Shown one piece after another: positions 1 to 13,859 of a stretch of 64,000 nucleotides of DNA. Position 1 is the first letter of the stretch. Every line of letters begins with the position of its first letter. This DNA is from Macrolepiota albuminosa (taxonomy: Eukaryota > Basidiomycota > Agaricomycetes > Agaricales > Agaricaceae): positions 434,001 through 498,000 of the forward strand of contig JAMWFC010000058.1 in NCBI GenBank assembly GCA_027475525.1. The letters are read 5' to 3'. The translations under genes and the position numbers were made by a program. The notes beneath the pieces were generated by a model, which saw nothing but the letters and a program-made list of their open reading frames with translations, had not been told where the DNA came from and ran no database searches.

Positions 1-1
1 A

Positions 2-214
2 GAGGACTCCGACACTGACTTTCAGAGTGCCTACTCAACAAGTCCGCGAGGTAGCTATGGTAGCCTCGAGAACGACCAGGACGAGAATGAGAGTATTGAT
101 AAAATAACGCTGAAGGATAATCTGACTCGCAAGCCGTCGACCTTTTCAATCAATCGCCGGCAACGTGTCTCGAGCTCAAGCACTACCCGTGCCGAAACTA
201 ACGCCATAGTGTAA
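2..214 (+). CDS. C-terminal tail of an unknown protein (partial, 5' end outside window)
   Basis: An open frame enters at base 2 and runs 70 codons to a TAA at 212-214. It is rich in Ser, Asp, Glu and Arg and starts EDSDTDFQSAYS; no ATG is needed because the 5' part lies outside the window. The composition looks like a disordered tail, so I cannot assign a function. The stop lies 298 bp from the VPS13 stop at 513, so the two genes converge. A same-length open frame on the opposite strand (55-267) is a shadow of this one. The strand choice rests on codon pattern and the clean stop. Confidence 0.5.
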   Translation, partial: EDSDTDFQSAYSTSPRGSYGSLENDQDENESIDKITLKDNLTRKPSTFSINRRQRVSSSSTTRAETNAIV

Positions 215-512
215 TGAAATTTGCATCTAAGATACCACAATCGATCACAACAACTGATTTGATTCATATTCCAACAAGCTAAATGAACCTAGTTAACACC
301 TTTCTGCAAATTTCCCGTATTCCTTCCATAATTTTGGTTTACTGACACCCATCCTTTGACTTGGACAACTCATCTTATACCACTCAATTAAGTTATCTAT
401 TGAAATTCTACATTGTACATGCGGTGAAAGGGTGATATTTGCAAGGTAGCCTCGACTGTTTCTACCTTGATCTCCATCAAGATGCTAATTTTAAATCAAG
501 AATTGTAGAAGA

Positions 513-3500
513 TCATACATCCATTCTCTTTTTTGCATTGAAGGCTTTTACTACCGTGGCGACATGAGCAAAAAACCACGATTGAGATCCTTTGTCGGGA
601 ATGAACGCAAATTTGTCGTTCTCATTGCCTGCTTTGTGTGCAAAGCGAATTCCAGTATCTTCAACTGTGACACCTTGGATTTCTGTGAACGACAGCTCCC
701 AGTCTAGTCGAAGATTCCTCGACCAAAAGAGCATGACCCTTGAGGCCGTTAGAAGCACAACACTGTCATCCCCTGTGGAATCTACTGGGTTTCAGTACCT
801 CTTGTCAATTACATTCTTATGATGACTGACGGATATGAGCGATGTACGAATCATGCCTGTATGCGCCATTGCTAAGATCCTTCATCCAGTATTGTCCTAA
901 TGCCTCGCGAGCAGAGTAGGGCTTAAAATTGACCGATTGGTAGCAAGAAACGGGAAAGGGTATGAAAAAAGGTGACTTACTCGTAATATTCCGTCTACGG
1001 GTATATGTCGCGGCTATTAATTGGTAGTAAATGAGCGGCATAAATTACGATCCTGCAATTTTCACATACAAGTCTGACTCGTTCACGACGGGGGCTGTCA
1101 AATACAGTAGTCGTATTTCGAATACCTGTCGGTAAGACATATTAATAAAAAGGTTAATGACTTTGTTTATGTCGTCACCTTCTGATACATTAGAGGCCAG
1201 ATCAAAGACACCAATCACGGGCTTTGTAACAACACTATCAAAAGACGTTGGAAATCAGCGACTGTTGTCAAGTGATTTACACACCCAACGAGCCCTTTGC
1301 CTATTCCTTTGAAGAAGCCAATGGGGCCTTCAGAACCTGCGCCTTCGATAGGTTTCATCTATAACAAGTAAATTCATTGAGATCAGAGCTCGGCGTGGGT
1401 GTGCTGCATCACAAACTAGGACTCCTTCCATTGCGCTAGTGACGCTAGTTGCAAAAGCTTCGCCCCCAGCTGTTACGCCATAGCTTAGGAATGATCAGTA
1501 AACGAACTTGATAACCTGTTACAGTACACACATAGCATGTCTAGGCTTGTTCCTGCGTTGTGCCATCCTCCTTCGAGCTTGGTATTCAGAATCAAAAGTG
1601 GCTGCAGACAATCCTTGAACGATTGTTTCGAAAGATTAGGTTAAAATCAATTCAAAAACAGACATCGACATTTTGCCTACCCTTTCCAACGCTACTTGTG
1701 AACTTGGTCACACTGTCACTCAAGCCGAAAACAGTTTTCTTAACAAAACTCGCTGCTCCCTACGGTCGGTAAAAACCTGTTAAATTGGACCTGAAGTAAA
1801 CCCGAACCTTTGCAATGCCAATTCCCAGTTCCTTGTTCCCATGCATTACGACACCATGGAAAGGTTCGTAGAAGATGTCCGCGACGCCAGAGCTAACGTT
1901 GGTAAAGAGTCCAACTGGGTTACCAATGAAATCCGCTGACCCTAGGATACGATAAAGCTGCCGAAGGATGTCTTGGCGATAATGATATATGATGCGAGTC
2001 TGGAGTTCTGGCATAGTCAATCTCATGTCTTTGATGCCTAAAGCATTCAACTCCAGAGGCGCATCATTGATGTTTCCCACGGTCATAGTAAGAGCGTTAA
2101 CAACGATGGCAAGCGGGTTCCGAATACTCAATCTTGATAGGCATGTAATAATCAGAAAGCAAGAAGGATTCATATATGAAACAGATACTGACTTTTCTTC
2201 ACTACTGACCCGTTCTGTGCGCATAAAAGACAGCGAGAGTTTAATAGGTTGAAGCTCCAATATTTCGAAGTACAGTTCTTGCCCGGCAGTGTGGCCAAGT
2301 GGCTCTGGGATAGTGTCAATGTTTTGAATCAAGACACTTCCAAAATCAGTCTCCTGCACAGTGACGAAGAGAAAGTTTCTTACTCCTCTGCACCTCGTTC
2401 CCAGGATGTCCCTTCGATCTGGATTAGCTCGTAAAGAGCAAATAATAGGTCTTCGTCGGCTTCGATAGTCAATGCTTGCAATAAAATAGAGCAATATTTC
2501 ACAAAAAGGACGCCGTGCTCTGCCAATTACAACAATCTCAGAAGTTCTGAAGATTGCTGGGGATATAACCTCACCTTGATCCTTCAACCAAAGAACCGAA
2601 ATCTGAACAGTTGGAAGAGCTGCCACCCCACTGGATTCTTTTTTCACGGGAGTCGGCTGGATGACGACCGGGTACAATGCATCATGAAGCTGATTGTCTA
2701 CTTGTACCGTTCCACATGACATATTGAATGCTTGAGCAATGGCGCTATTCGTATACTCCAGCTTCAGTGCATCGAGGAGTACATAAAGAACTTCTACCAC
2801 TCGTTTATTCACAAGTGATACTCCAATGCCCGCTAAGTTTAGAGTGAAAGTAAGTGTGGGAGAAACTTGTTCGGCTACCGCTTCAAACGCCTCAGGATTG
2901 CTGGAAAGAGTGTCCTGACTTGCGAGTAAGACAGAATCACTTCGTGACCGCGGTTTGTAGACGCTACGCTCTGGATTATATTCAGTGATACGAAGAACCT
3001 GTCTGTGTCCATTGGCACGAATATCCAGGGAAACCGCTGTCATTCGATCATCGACCTAACCTTATCTTAAGCGGTGAAAGAGAAAAGTTTAGTGACTCGT
3101 TTAACGTACATTAAACTTGAAAGGGACTAAAACTCCAATCTCCATAATATCAACGACTCTGCGGGCATTATTGATTTTTAGAACTATCTTCTTGTCCTTC
3201 GCCGCTGGATAGTCCCAGGCGTATGGAACGGAGCTATGGTGGCCAACGATATATGTTGGATATGCCTTCGCGGAGGAAAGCTGCTCGTAGGAATTAACAT
3301 CCTGGAAGGCATGGAAAGCCATTATGACCTTGTCAAACGATCGATAAATATATCATTTACCTGCTGACAAAGTTTCACAGAATATCCACTGTCGTTTTCA
3401 ATGCTAAATGGCCACTCCTGAGAGTTGGAAAAAGATACGGAAATGGTAGAGCCGTCGATGCGAACATCAGCGCGTACGAGTCCGACCTCGCTTTCGCCGT

Positions 3501-6500
3501 GATTGGGTATCCGTAAACGGAAGTAAACGGTTCCGATATCTTCGACATTAATCGGCGGAGACCTTGAAACGTTGAGTACTAAAAAACAAGTCATGTAGTG
3601 AGGATGGTTTCCACCATTGAGCATTTAAGCCAGGATATGCTATCGTAAACAATTTTTCCTCGCCCGTTCGAATGACATGAATTGGTCTCCGTTCTTGCGG
3701 CTCAATAAGAGATCGATCGCGTGGAGGGGCACCATGTTCACGGAAGGAAATAGCTTGAGTAAGGTTGTTCTTTATCATGAACCTTGGAGCCAGGGTTATG
3801 ACTTTCGTCAATTTATACTTGCCAACCCCTTCACTCCAAGTTAGGCCAACATGCACTTCATCTGCTCTTTGATCATGGGAGCGAAGGACAAGCGCTGTTT
3901 CTGCTGCTGGAGCTTCTACACTGACGATCTACCCCACAATTGTTCGTTCTCTTCGTGCAGAGCAGTTGATTGCTCACCTTCGACCACGCAGAGTTGCCAA
4001 CCCTGAAAATGTATTCGTGACCATCCTGAGGATGTGAAAGCACTGCACAAATTGCACCATGTGTCAAGTTTTAAAAACCCTGAAAATGTATTCGTGACCA
4101 TCCTGAGGATGTGAAAGCACTGCACAAATTGCACCATGTGTCAAGTTTTAAAGACGCAAGGCAGGACTTACGAAAGGGAAAGGCTTTTGAAAGCGCATCT
4201 AAAACTCCATTATCAGGAGGTGTTGTTTGATCAGTAAGAAGATGCACTTGACCTGGTTGTACTTCTCCAGCAACATCCTTGGAACCTGTACGAGTGGAAC
4301 GTGCCGATTTCACGGCAAATGGAAGCCCAGTCTTGTTGATAACAATATAAGGACAATATATTTGAACTTTAAAAGCTCCACCAGATTCGAGATATCGGCT
4401 GGAAATACGTAGGCACAGAGGAAAGGGGGGGGTAGAAAATTTCTTACACATAATTGAGCCTTATATCCAATTTCCTATTGTGCTGATCTTGCAATATCAG
4501 GCGATCCTCAATGTCAAAATCAGAGTGACCGTCTGTGTTAATTATCGCAAATTCGCTTGGCTTGAAAACTTCAAAATGGTTGACGAACTTACGAAAATAA
4601 AATCAAAAACGTGACGTACCTGAATCTTGGATATTGATGTTGAGTAGGACGAGGTGGCTGAGCTCCACTGAATGGACTGGCATAACGCCGCCTTTTCTCA
4701 AGTAACTTCGCCAATTTTGATCGATATTTTTATCGTAGATTCGATATTCAAGATTGTAGGGCAACAAATTTTCAAGCTCGAGAGGAGCTCTAAGTTTGAG
4801 GTTAATTTTCGGAATCTTCCTATGCGATGATATAAGAAACAGTGATGTATACACATTTCTGCGTGACTCACCCTATAACAGAATGATCTAGATCTGTTTG
4901 CACCCAAGCCTGAAAGCGGAATGCTGCTTCATTAGGATCGGTGTGCGGGCATTTAATAGTAAAACTTTTTTTTGTCAAGAGGCCTTCAAAGCGTATGGCC
5001 GAACACCATTTGTAACCAAAACCTTCTGCAGCACAGGGACTATGTCAACACCAAGCCGGCTATTAGAATCTGGACATACGATCTGGTTGAATTCTGATCC
5101 TATTCTGTGTGACAGCTTCTATAGGAAGGGAATAGTCTTGCCCTGGAGCAATTTTTTCCAGCGAGTAAACTGGATGCCCTGCGTCATCTACAACAGTCAG
5201 TTCCAGAGGGTAGAGAGTTTGATTTTCGACTTTGTATGTCGATCGAATGGTAATGATTTTTACGTTGTCCACAACCTTGACTTCACAAAGCAATCTATTA
5301 GAGTGCTTTGTTCGGGGGCGTAGCGAGAAGACAAATTCTCCTTCGCGATCGACAGGTACGTTGTGTAGTTGTTCCCACGTTTTCCCAACAATTTGAAGAC
5401 CAATACTATGTTGGCCGGAAGAGACATGCTGTATGGAAAGTTGAAGATACAGCGATGGGAATGAGCAAAACTAACCTCTCTCATCGTCTTCCAATCATCA
5501 AAACGCCAATCGATGACCTGGTTATTCAATATTTTCGAAGCTCCCAGATCCTTATTGCTCGAAGTATTCTCCAGATCAGACCAGACAAGTATGGTCGAGC
5601 CTGTGCGATTCCTAATGCGATACGGGGCATAGATGCCACGAGATTTCTGCAGTGGTTGATCATTCTCGATACTCCATAGCTTCACAGACGTTGTGATCAA
5701 TTCGGCCAAGGTGGTGCTGAGATTGACATTCAAGCGTTCGCGAGCAGAAAGTGTAATGTTCATACCCGAGGTAGCCTCTTTGGAGATCTACTGTCGGTCA
5801 GTGAATGAAGACAGCGACTAACAACCTACGCACCCCAACTGTAAATGCCCAGGGATCGATCACTAAGTAGATGAGAGTTTTGATCTTGGACCTGATGAAA
5901 CCGTGCACATACAAGGTTCCCAATGCGAATTGGTCAAATTCCAGTAAGTAACATGGATAGCCATAGTCGTTGTGGCTTGAAGCTGCTAAAATTATTAAAT
6001 CAAAAAGTTATTATTTTCAATGGACGCAGACCTCTCCAGACCAGTCTTTCGCACCAAGGATGAATGGCTTCATTTTCAAGTGCAACATGGGCTGCTCATT
6101 CATGTCACTGACGAGTACGAAACGAAATCCATCAAATGAACCGGTCAACTGGTAAATGCGATGAGCACTCGTCAGATATGCAAACTAGTTCATGTCACCT
6201 GTTCTTTCGAAATGTGAACATGGGCATTTCCAAGGATGTGATGTGAAGTGTCAGGTCCAGCAGAGTTTGAAATCGACGTAGATGCTGCAGTTTTGGCTTG
6301 CGAAGGATTCTGGGTGCTGGTTGAACCAAACAGAGAGATAGCTTTATTAATGATGGAAGTTATCATGTTGAGATCACCGTATGATGCTCGAAAGATTATA
6401 GGCTTGACCGCGATCTCAATGTTTGTCATCTTTTGTAACAGAGACGACCTGCTATCGAGGGACACCGTCAAGTCAACATCATCCAGAAATCGAACACTCT

Positions 6501-9500
6501 CTGAAACCTTCCCCATATGCATAAGTGACATTCCTAGACGGTTCACAGAAAATGCCATGATGCCCTAGAATATGTCATGAGGAGATCTAGAATAATCGAG
6601 AGAGAAAGAAATACCTGTTGCGACAATAGTATTTGATCAACAGACAGCGTTATAGCCTGACAGTTCGAATCCAGATCATTCTCTAGCACGCTAATAGACA
6701 GGTCATGAAGGTCTATGCGATAGTTCAGATGGCTATTCCGTGTATCGTTTACAGATCCAGAGGGCACATGTTCTTCACCCACGCAAGCAACTTTCGACAT
6801 GAATGGGCTTGTGAAGAATGTGAGTAGAGCAAAGACTGGATCAATGGAGAAGAGAACTTTGGGGGAATCTACAGAGAGGACCAGGAAACTATCAGTTCCT
6901 CCAGACATGGTGTAGAGTATCTGAAATTGATTTCGGTCGTGCTGTGCAGCAGGTATGATTTCTCGGAACTTGGTGTTTCCAGGACGGGTGTTGCTCATTG
7001 TGAAAGATCGTAGAATGACTTGAACTTCTCCTGAGCCATCTGACAGCGATTTGAGGCGAAGAGTATTATCGTTGAGAGAAAATCTCGCGATTCCATGGTT
7101 TCTCAGATTTTTTTCTGCAGTGGCACCGAAGTCGTAAAGGTGAAGCTTGATCACATTGATTGAAACAACAAGGTCAAGCGATGTCCAAGTCTGCTTTGCA
7201 AATACAGAAGGTAGCATCCTGAGCTCGGGCTCCAAGTTAACGACAGCTTCTAAAGACGTCATCGTGTCCAGGGCGTTTGCGGAAGAAGTTCGTCCATTTG
7301 AAAAAGTCTCAATAACTTTTGCAGCGGATTGCGAGAGCCGAACAAGTAATTCATACTGCACCTGAGTGAGGTGAAGTTTGACATCGGAGACATTAATGGC
7401 AACCTGGTTACATTAGTACGTAAGTTCATTGATAGCTATTTGGATGAAGGAACAACCTTTGTGTCTGGGTAATCACGATCGATTCCGCGATCGATACCGG
7501 CCGTTTGAACAACGTCTGCATTAATGTCAATATTTTCAATAATCTTCAACGTCGAAGCTTGATCGTGATAAAAAATTGATACAAGTTGCACCCCAGAAAG
7601 ACTAGCAACAGTCTTGTTTGCAACCTTGTTCACAACCGGATCCAACGAGTTTCGAGCACTAATTTCTCCTAACTTCATCACGAGGGTATTCCGTGACGTA
7701 TTTGAGTCTGAGGGAAAGACAAGGATAGGAGTTTTGATAGAAATCTCAAAATGCATTCTTTCTATAGATGATGCTGATTGGACGCGTACGGCAGCTTGAG
7801 CGGCCGCATCATAGACACCTTTCAGTTTGGCGAGCTGAGTGACAAAAAGACAGATATCACGAAGAGGCTGCTCTAGATAGTGAAGCTTCACTGAAGCGGC
7901 ACTAAGATACACCGAAGATTTGAACCCTGAGTATAACTCTTCAGCGGGATCAAAGGTCTGATATCGGAATTCGGCAAAATTCTGGCCCTCAATCGAGATA
8001 ATGTGGTTGAATTCTTCCAGTATGGCATAGGTTTGTGTATCGGTGCTGAGAGCAAGGTTGCCCAATCGGCCAGTAACGCAAAGAGCTTGAGGGCTCAAGA
8101 AGACCGTCACATCAGCGGTAGACAGAGCGAGAATGGCAAAACTTCGCGATTCGTGTTCCAGAATAACTGTTTAATCAGTCAGTCAGATGCAGAAATAAAA
8201 ATGTCTCGAAACTCCGATACCCTGCACGCTTGCAAGCTTCACAAGAATCCGCATTTTTCCATATGCATCATCATTTGATTGCTTAGTTTCCTGAATTTCT
8301 TGAATGGCTTGGTTTCTGCGAACTACTGTTTGGCGGCTAGCTTGGGGTGCGAATGTCGTCATCACGAATTCATACAGAGAAATGACTGGCTCTGGAGCCG
8401 CGCGAAATATGAAGGTAGACACTCGGATATCGACGGTTTGGTCAATACAGTCAAAGACAGTTGCAAACTCGGGTGACTCTCTTTGGACTTTGGTGTATGC
8501 CAAAATGAGTAAATCTTGGTGATCTTGAAGTGAAGAGCTCGTATCGGCGGAGGAGATGAACTTGAGAGGCTGTAACATGCATGGCTGGACGAGGTGCAAA
8601 GCAAGGGATCTTTCGAGGAGACGTCATTCACACCATGACAGACGGAGTAAAGTCATCAGAAATATGTGGACATACCGAAGATTAATTTTGACTGTTAAGT
8701 CATATTTCGAGTGCACGAAGGCAAGCACGAAACGTTCAAAAGAGATCTCACCCAAGGATTTCTCCACATCGTCTGAAATAGACTTTGAGATCGTCGTTCG
8801 TAGGTTGTCCACTTGAAATGTGAGTTCAAACACTCGTTGGTGTATCTCTGGAAACTGTGATGTTATTAGGCAGTGTTCCCAGCCACATGTTCTGTTACAA
8901 CCGTACCCCATTAGTTCCGTCATCAGCTTCGAAAAATAGATCTTCATGAGAACTATCATCGTCATTATCGACCCCATCACCGTCGATATCCACAGCATAT
9001 TCTTTGCTGTTAGGGGCGAACAGTACATGCGGCAATGAGAAGGAGACGGGCATTGTGTTCGCCATGGGGCCAGACAAAGACAGATCAGCTTGAAGCTCCT
9101 TTTCATTCCCAAAATTCGGTATACAAACATCAATCAGTCGCATCAAAGCTTTGTACTTTTTGTCGGAGAAGTTGACTATAAGCGATGGAAGCTTGCCAGA
9201 AACCTTGAAGCGCGCAAGACTGAGAACGGTTGGGACGATCGAAATCTGAACTTGTAAATCGATGTTTATCCTTTCCAAAAGATGCAGGCAACCGCTGGAA
9301 CTGCTATTAAGGGCATCCAGACATATTTTCAGATTGTCGCCAACGATGAACTAGAGTAGAATGAGCGCTAGCTATGTCATCAACAATAGCACTTTCACAC
9401 ACCTGAGCTGCATCTAGCTTGAGTAGAAACCTGTCATACATAAGGGATTCAAGATACTCGTAATCTTGATCTTCGTATTTCTTATTACGTTTTAAGTGAA

Positions 9501-12213
9501 GGAACTCAGTAGCACCCTTGTCGACCAAATCACTCTCAATCGAGACGTGACCTGCGTCGATGACCAAATGTTTGCAATCGTGAGACGTCACACTAGGTAG
9601 ATCGATTAGCAAACGCATCAGTAGGGTAACTAATAGCGCACTCTTCTGGAATGATGATAATAGGTGCATTCATGTCAACACGGATGTCAATCGTTTTATG
9701 GGTTTGCAACGCATATTCCAAGCCAGCTCGAGTCTCTTTACGCAGTCCTTCCAACGTTTGACTTGCCACGCTCTATATTCTATCAGTGATATGACACCAG
9801 ACAGCAATGGCAGCTGACCAAGAGAGCTTCAATTGACTCCAACTGACTAGCGGGAGGCTTCAGAAATTGGTAAATTGCTTCCACATAGTTCGTATGGTAT
9901 ATGATCTCTAAATGACGCATACGCATGGTCAAAGCACTGTCTGCTGTCTCACCCAGAGGGCTCTTTTCGAACTTGACGAAAAAAAAAGGATCATCCCAAA
10001 GCCTCTCTTCGGAGACACTCAGGATGTCGTCTGGGGCATCTGTTTGTTCGTCTTTAACCCGAACAATTTGATGATAGAGGCTGCCAGATGTAGTGTTATC
10101 AAAAACCCCTAATTTTCCCAGTGACATAGATGCTTCAAAGTTGTCGGCTCGCTGCAGAAAACTAGCCTGGAATACGTCAAAGACCACAGACATGATCTCC
10201 TTGACGTCATTATCGAGATGGTTGGTTTTAAGTGCAAATGATCCTTTGTTCAATTTTGTGGCAATTCGAACCTTGAGGGAATCGCGTGGGACTTGTAAGG
10301 GATCCTCAAGGGCTTCCCTCTCATCGTAATCCAGGATGGCAAACAATTCTTTTCGTTGGTCCTCCGTCATAGTAGTCAGGGCGGAATCCTCATTCGAGGT
10401 TGCGCTCGCTGACGAGCCCCAAAGCCAACTAGTCCAGCTTTGCTGCGAAGCATGAGTTTTCCTTTCGCCCTCGAGCCTGGCGCGTAAAACTTGATCCTTG
10501 CGCAGACGGGAACGCGCGAGAGACCTATAGAATCGGATGTCTTCATACGACAGCTTCCTTTCCAGGGCATCGAGGTCATGCGATTCCTACCAAAGAATAA
10601 AACTGGACCTTGAAGAGCCAATAAAGAACTTACCGCCTTGGCAAGTATGTTTAAAACCTTCTTTTCAAAAAGGTTAATGTACTGGTTCCTATCGTCTCTG
10701 CGCTCGGCGAAGTAGTTCCATGTCCACTTGCGATTGCGTTCACGGATTCCCTCGAGAACTGCTGTGGCTGCAAATAGTAGCCGCGTTTTTCCGGCGCTCA
10801 TAGAAAGGTCCCGAGGTCGATATTTGTTATACTGTGCAGGATGTCAATATTTTAAACCGGGTATATAGAGAGGAATCACCTGACGCTGGCGCACATAAAC
10901 GTGGTACATGTCGAGTAGGGAGACGATGTCCCGATATTGGTTGTCGTCAAGGGCAACACCAATCTCATCAAAAATCAATTGGACGTCGAATCGTGGAGTA
11001 TTATCGTTAGTTTTGTGATTGACAATGACCTAAACAGCATGAAGAGGGGTAATCAAGTAACGGAAGAACTTACGCGTCCCTCGCCAGTCACTGGCTTGAG
11101 GATGAACTGATGGGGGCTATCACGTTCGCCGTGTGATATCTGGGCAAATTGATCAATTGATAGGAGGCGATAAAAAAGGGCTAACCATGTTCAAGAAACT
11201 TTTTCTAAAATCAACAGAGGAGAGGTCTGCGAGACTAGGAGAATCAGTATCGAAGTACAGTGTCAATGATTGCAAGTTCGCCAGCTGAGAATGAAATGAT
11301 AAGAAAACGTGTTGTATGTGAGGACCTTGGTTACCTTATGGATTGCCCCAGCGGTGCTCTCGATAAATGCTGGATTCCAATCTCCATTAACAGAAACGGC
11401 TGTAAACCCAGAGAGCGTGACTCCGGTTGCGAATGGGTGCTACATAGAGGTATTGATAAAGAAAAGGTGGAAAGAGAAGTAACATACACCTGGAACACTC
11501 ATATTGTCCTCATAGCGCATATGGATATTTTTAATGGTTATTTGTAGATTATTGATGACCTTGGCAATGATAGATTCCCATAATCCTTGACTTTGCGCTG
11601 TAGGGTTGGAGAAAGAATCAACGTCTAACGTCTATGCTGCATCCATTTTCAAAGGCTGCACCTGGAGAGTCTGGCTGACTACGCATGTGAAGCAATTCTG
11701 CATTCTCTATCCTCTCGAGCTTGGCAGTATGGGATCTTTCCTCGTCCTCTTGGGGATCGTGCACGGTTTTGGAAGAAGGGACAACTAGAAGGTATACGTC
11801 TTCAACTAAAACCTCCACCGGTTGATTTCCAAGGTTAAGCCAGTGAAGAGACAGAGATAGCTTTCCCAAGTGTCCTGAGTGAAATGTCATTCAAAATATG
11901 CCTTCCTACTGCATTCGATGTACCTTGAAGAACATCCACTGGAAGTCGAAATTTGTCTAAAGCATCTTTCTTGAGTCGTAAATTGTTAAGAGTAAGTTGT
12001 CCTAAACTAAATTGACAGAATGTTATATCGCGAGATATGCTGACCTACCTTGTCCAATTCCATAATTTACCTGGTGAAGGTCGAGGTTCTCGACATAGGG
12101 AGCCAGAATTCGATTGAACAACTGGTAGATGCATTGACTCAAAACCAATAAATTAATATCATATCCAAACTCACCACATTCAGAACTTCCTTTCCGGGGT
12201 CAAGCCACCACAT
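513..12213 (-). CDS. VPS13: VPS13 bridge-like lipid transfer protein
   Basis: VPS13 proteins are rod-like lipid channels at membrane contact sites, acting in vacuolar sorting, mitochondria and sporulation. The ATG is at 12213 (MWWLDPGKEVLN, then after an intron an FNRxLAPYVENLDLHQVNYG-type chorein segment). The chorein domain continues to about 11.6 kb (HWLNLGNQPVEVLVEDVYLL). Next come the long central repeats, the adaptor-binding (VAB/SHR-BD) region near 5.8-3.0 kb (APYRIRNRTGSTILVW), the APT1/ATG-C-like region near 2.2-1.8 kb and the C-terminal PH-like domain, which ends at 513 (WSRNLRLDWELSFTEIQGV). The gene spans 11.7 kb in many exons, so roughly 3,000 residues, normal for the family. Small introns break it throughout; I did not solve every one. 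A 77-bp tandem duplication at 3999-4152 covers an intron acceptor and exon start (see findings). Identity is clear; exact exon borders are not. Confidence 0.93.
3999..4152. repeat. Perfect 77-bp tandem duplication inside VPS13
   Basis: Copy 1 is 3999-4075 and copy 2 is 4076-4152, identical over all 77 bases, with a mismatch at the first base on either side. On the VPS13 strand each copy holds an intron acceptor (TTTGTGCAG) and the exon start that encodes SHPQDGHEYIFRV. With one copy, the exon reads in frame into VGNSAWSK, a conserved VPS13 stretch. The period equals that of five other duplications in the window. Confidence 0.97.
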
Positions 12214-13859
12214 GAGGAGGATAGATACGTGGTGACAATGTTCTACTCGACTCGTCAGTCGTAATATGTGGAGGAGGTACTAAGTACTAGTTATGTAAAG
12301 TTGCCGTCATCAGTCATACGAGCTTACATAAGTGACACGCCGTTCGTCATTGTTTAATGTTATTCAATGTTCACGCGTTTTGCAAACAGTGCAATGGCTT
12401 GATGCCCACACTATAGGATATCGGCATATGTATGACACCATCTTGGCTTTTTGTGGTTGCATGTTAGTCTCTAGCATGGCGGAAAAGGCAAAAAAAGTAC
12501 CCCTCTATCGACTGCAGTGTGTCTTATCTGGTGTAATCGTTGAATTACTTCTCTTGGCTCGGCTCCGATACGAATACCTCTTGCAAAACTTTACCGGGAC
12601 CCCCCAGCATGCCGTCCTGAGCGCTCGAGGAGCATATCCATAATACCTGCAACGTGGAGATCTAGACTTGACTGCTTCCGATCTTTTCCGTTGGTTCCGG
12701 TTCGGGGCGTGATGTGACCAAGGATTCGGAACAGTAGAATATAAGACCAACTTTGATCGTGTGCCGTTTGTCTGCACCCGTAGAGTTATCATACCTTAAT
12801 GGTCTCAGTCCTTCACACCGATATTCCCACTCTACCAAAGGGTACGATGCAGCCGCAAACTTTCTATGAGGTACATAGGGCTTCTCCCTCGACCAATCTC
12901 ACTCGGCCTCACTCCTTTGGTGGATATAGTTGGGCAATCTATCGGACTCAGTAGAGCCATTTGCACAGTCAGTTTGGTCCAGCACCTCTTTACTGTCCTT
13001 GATATCACCGCTCCAGGTATATCATGCGCCTGGGTAAAAAAGACATCCAGTTGCATTGTGCTGTCCCAACATGGAGCTCTTCGTCAGACACATGTACTTA
13101 TTTGAGATACCTTTTTAAGCTTTGCCTTCATGTATTGTTTGCAGGTTTGGATCTCTACGACCTTAATGAACTACGCACGAGGTTCCTCTCATTCATCCAT
13201 AAAGTGTTACACACTCTTCGTACATTGGGGGTATGTCACTTTTCATCGCTATGAATCACTACTGATCGTGCTTCGATGTCAGGTTCTTGCTACCTATCGT
13301 CTGGCACCATCAAGTTCACCCCTCTGTTTTGTCTGTGCTGTCGCCCCTGGTTTAGAGAGTTCACGGGTCACTGCTAATGTCTGCGATCAGTTGACAAACA
13401 GTACTCTCGGTAAAAGGTAAGCCTTTCAAATTTTACCCACCGGACATTGCAGAAGTGTGTCGCTAGAGAGAACGTCCTCGTTGATCTTGAAGCAGGTCCG
13501 TGTCTCGTGATTGCTTAACAACAACGATATCCCTTTCTTCTTATTCATTGGACTTACTATGTACATCTTGTGTATTTATAAAAGTCGGATCACTATACAC
13601 AGCATATGTCTCAAGTATTCTACCTATCATAATATCTTCACGGAAGTGTTAGCCTCGGATGTTCTGAAGTGATATGTTTAGAATGAACAAATTACGCGCT
13701 GCATTCTAGAAATTTGCGACTGCCCGGAACTCTATTAATTAATGGAAACACATGATTGTTTCCTCACTCAAAATCGCGTGAACGTGACATCCATTGTCAC
13801 ATCCATCTTCTACTTAATCCGTTCACAAATTTTTCGACTTGTCCGCTCCTTGACCACTC
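12214..13859. other. Long intergenic region between VPS13 and the elongase, no supported gene
   Basis: About 1.65 kb separates the divergent VPS13 and ELO starts, much more than the usual spacing here. It holds several overlapping open frames of 75-100 codons (for example 12332-12643 +, 12866-13105 +, 13130-13420 +), but none matches a family I know and I could not splice them convincingly. The last 200 bp before 13860 should hold the elongase promoter. Confidence 0.5.
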
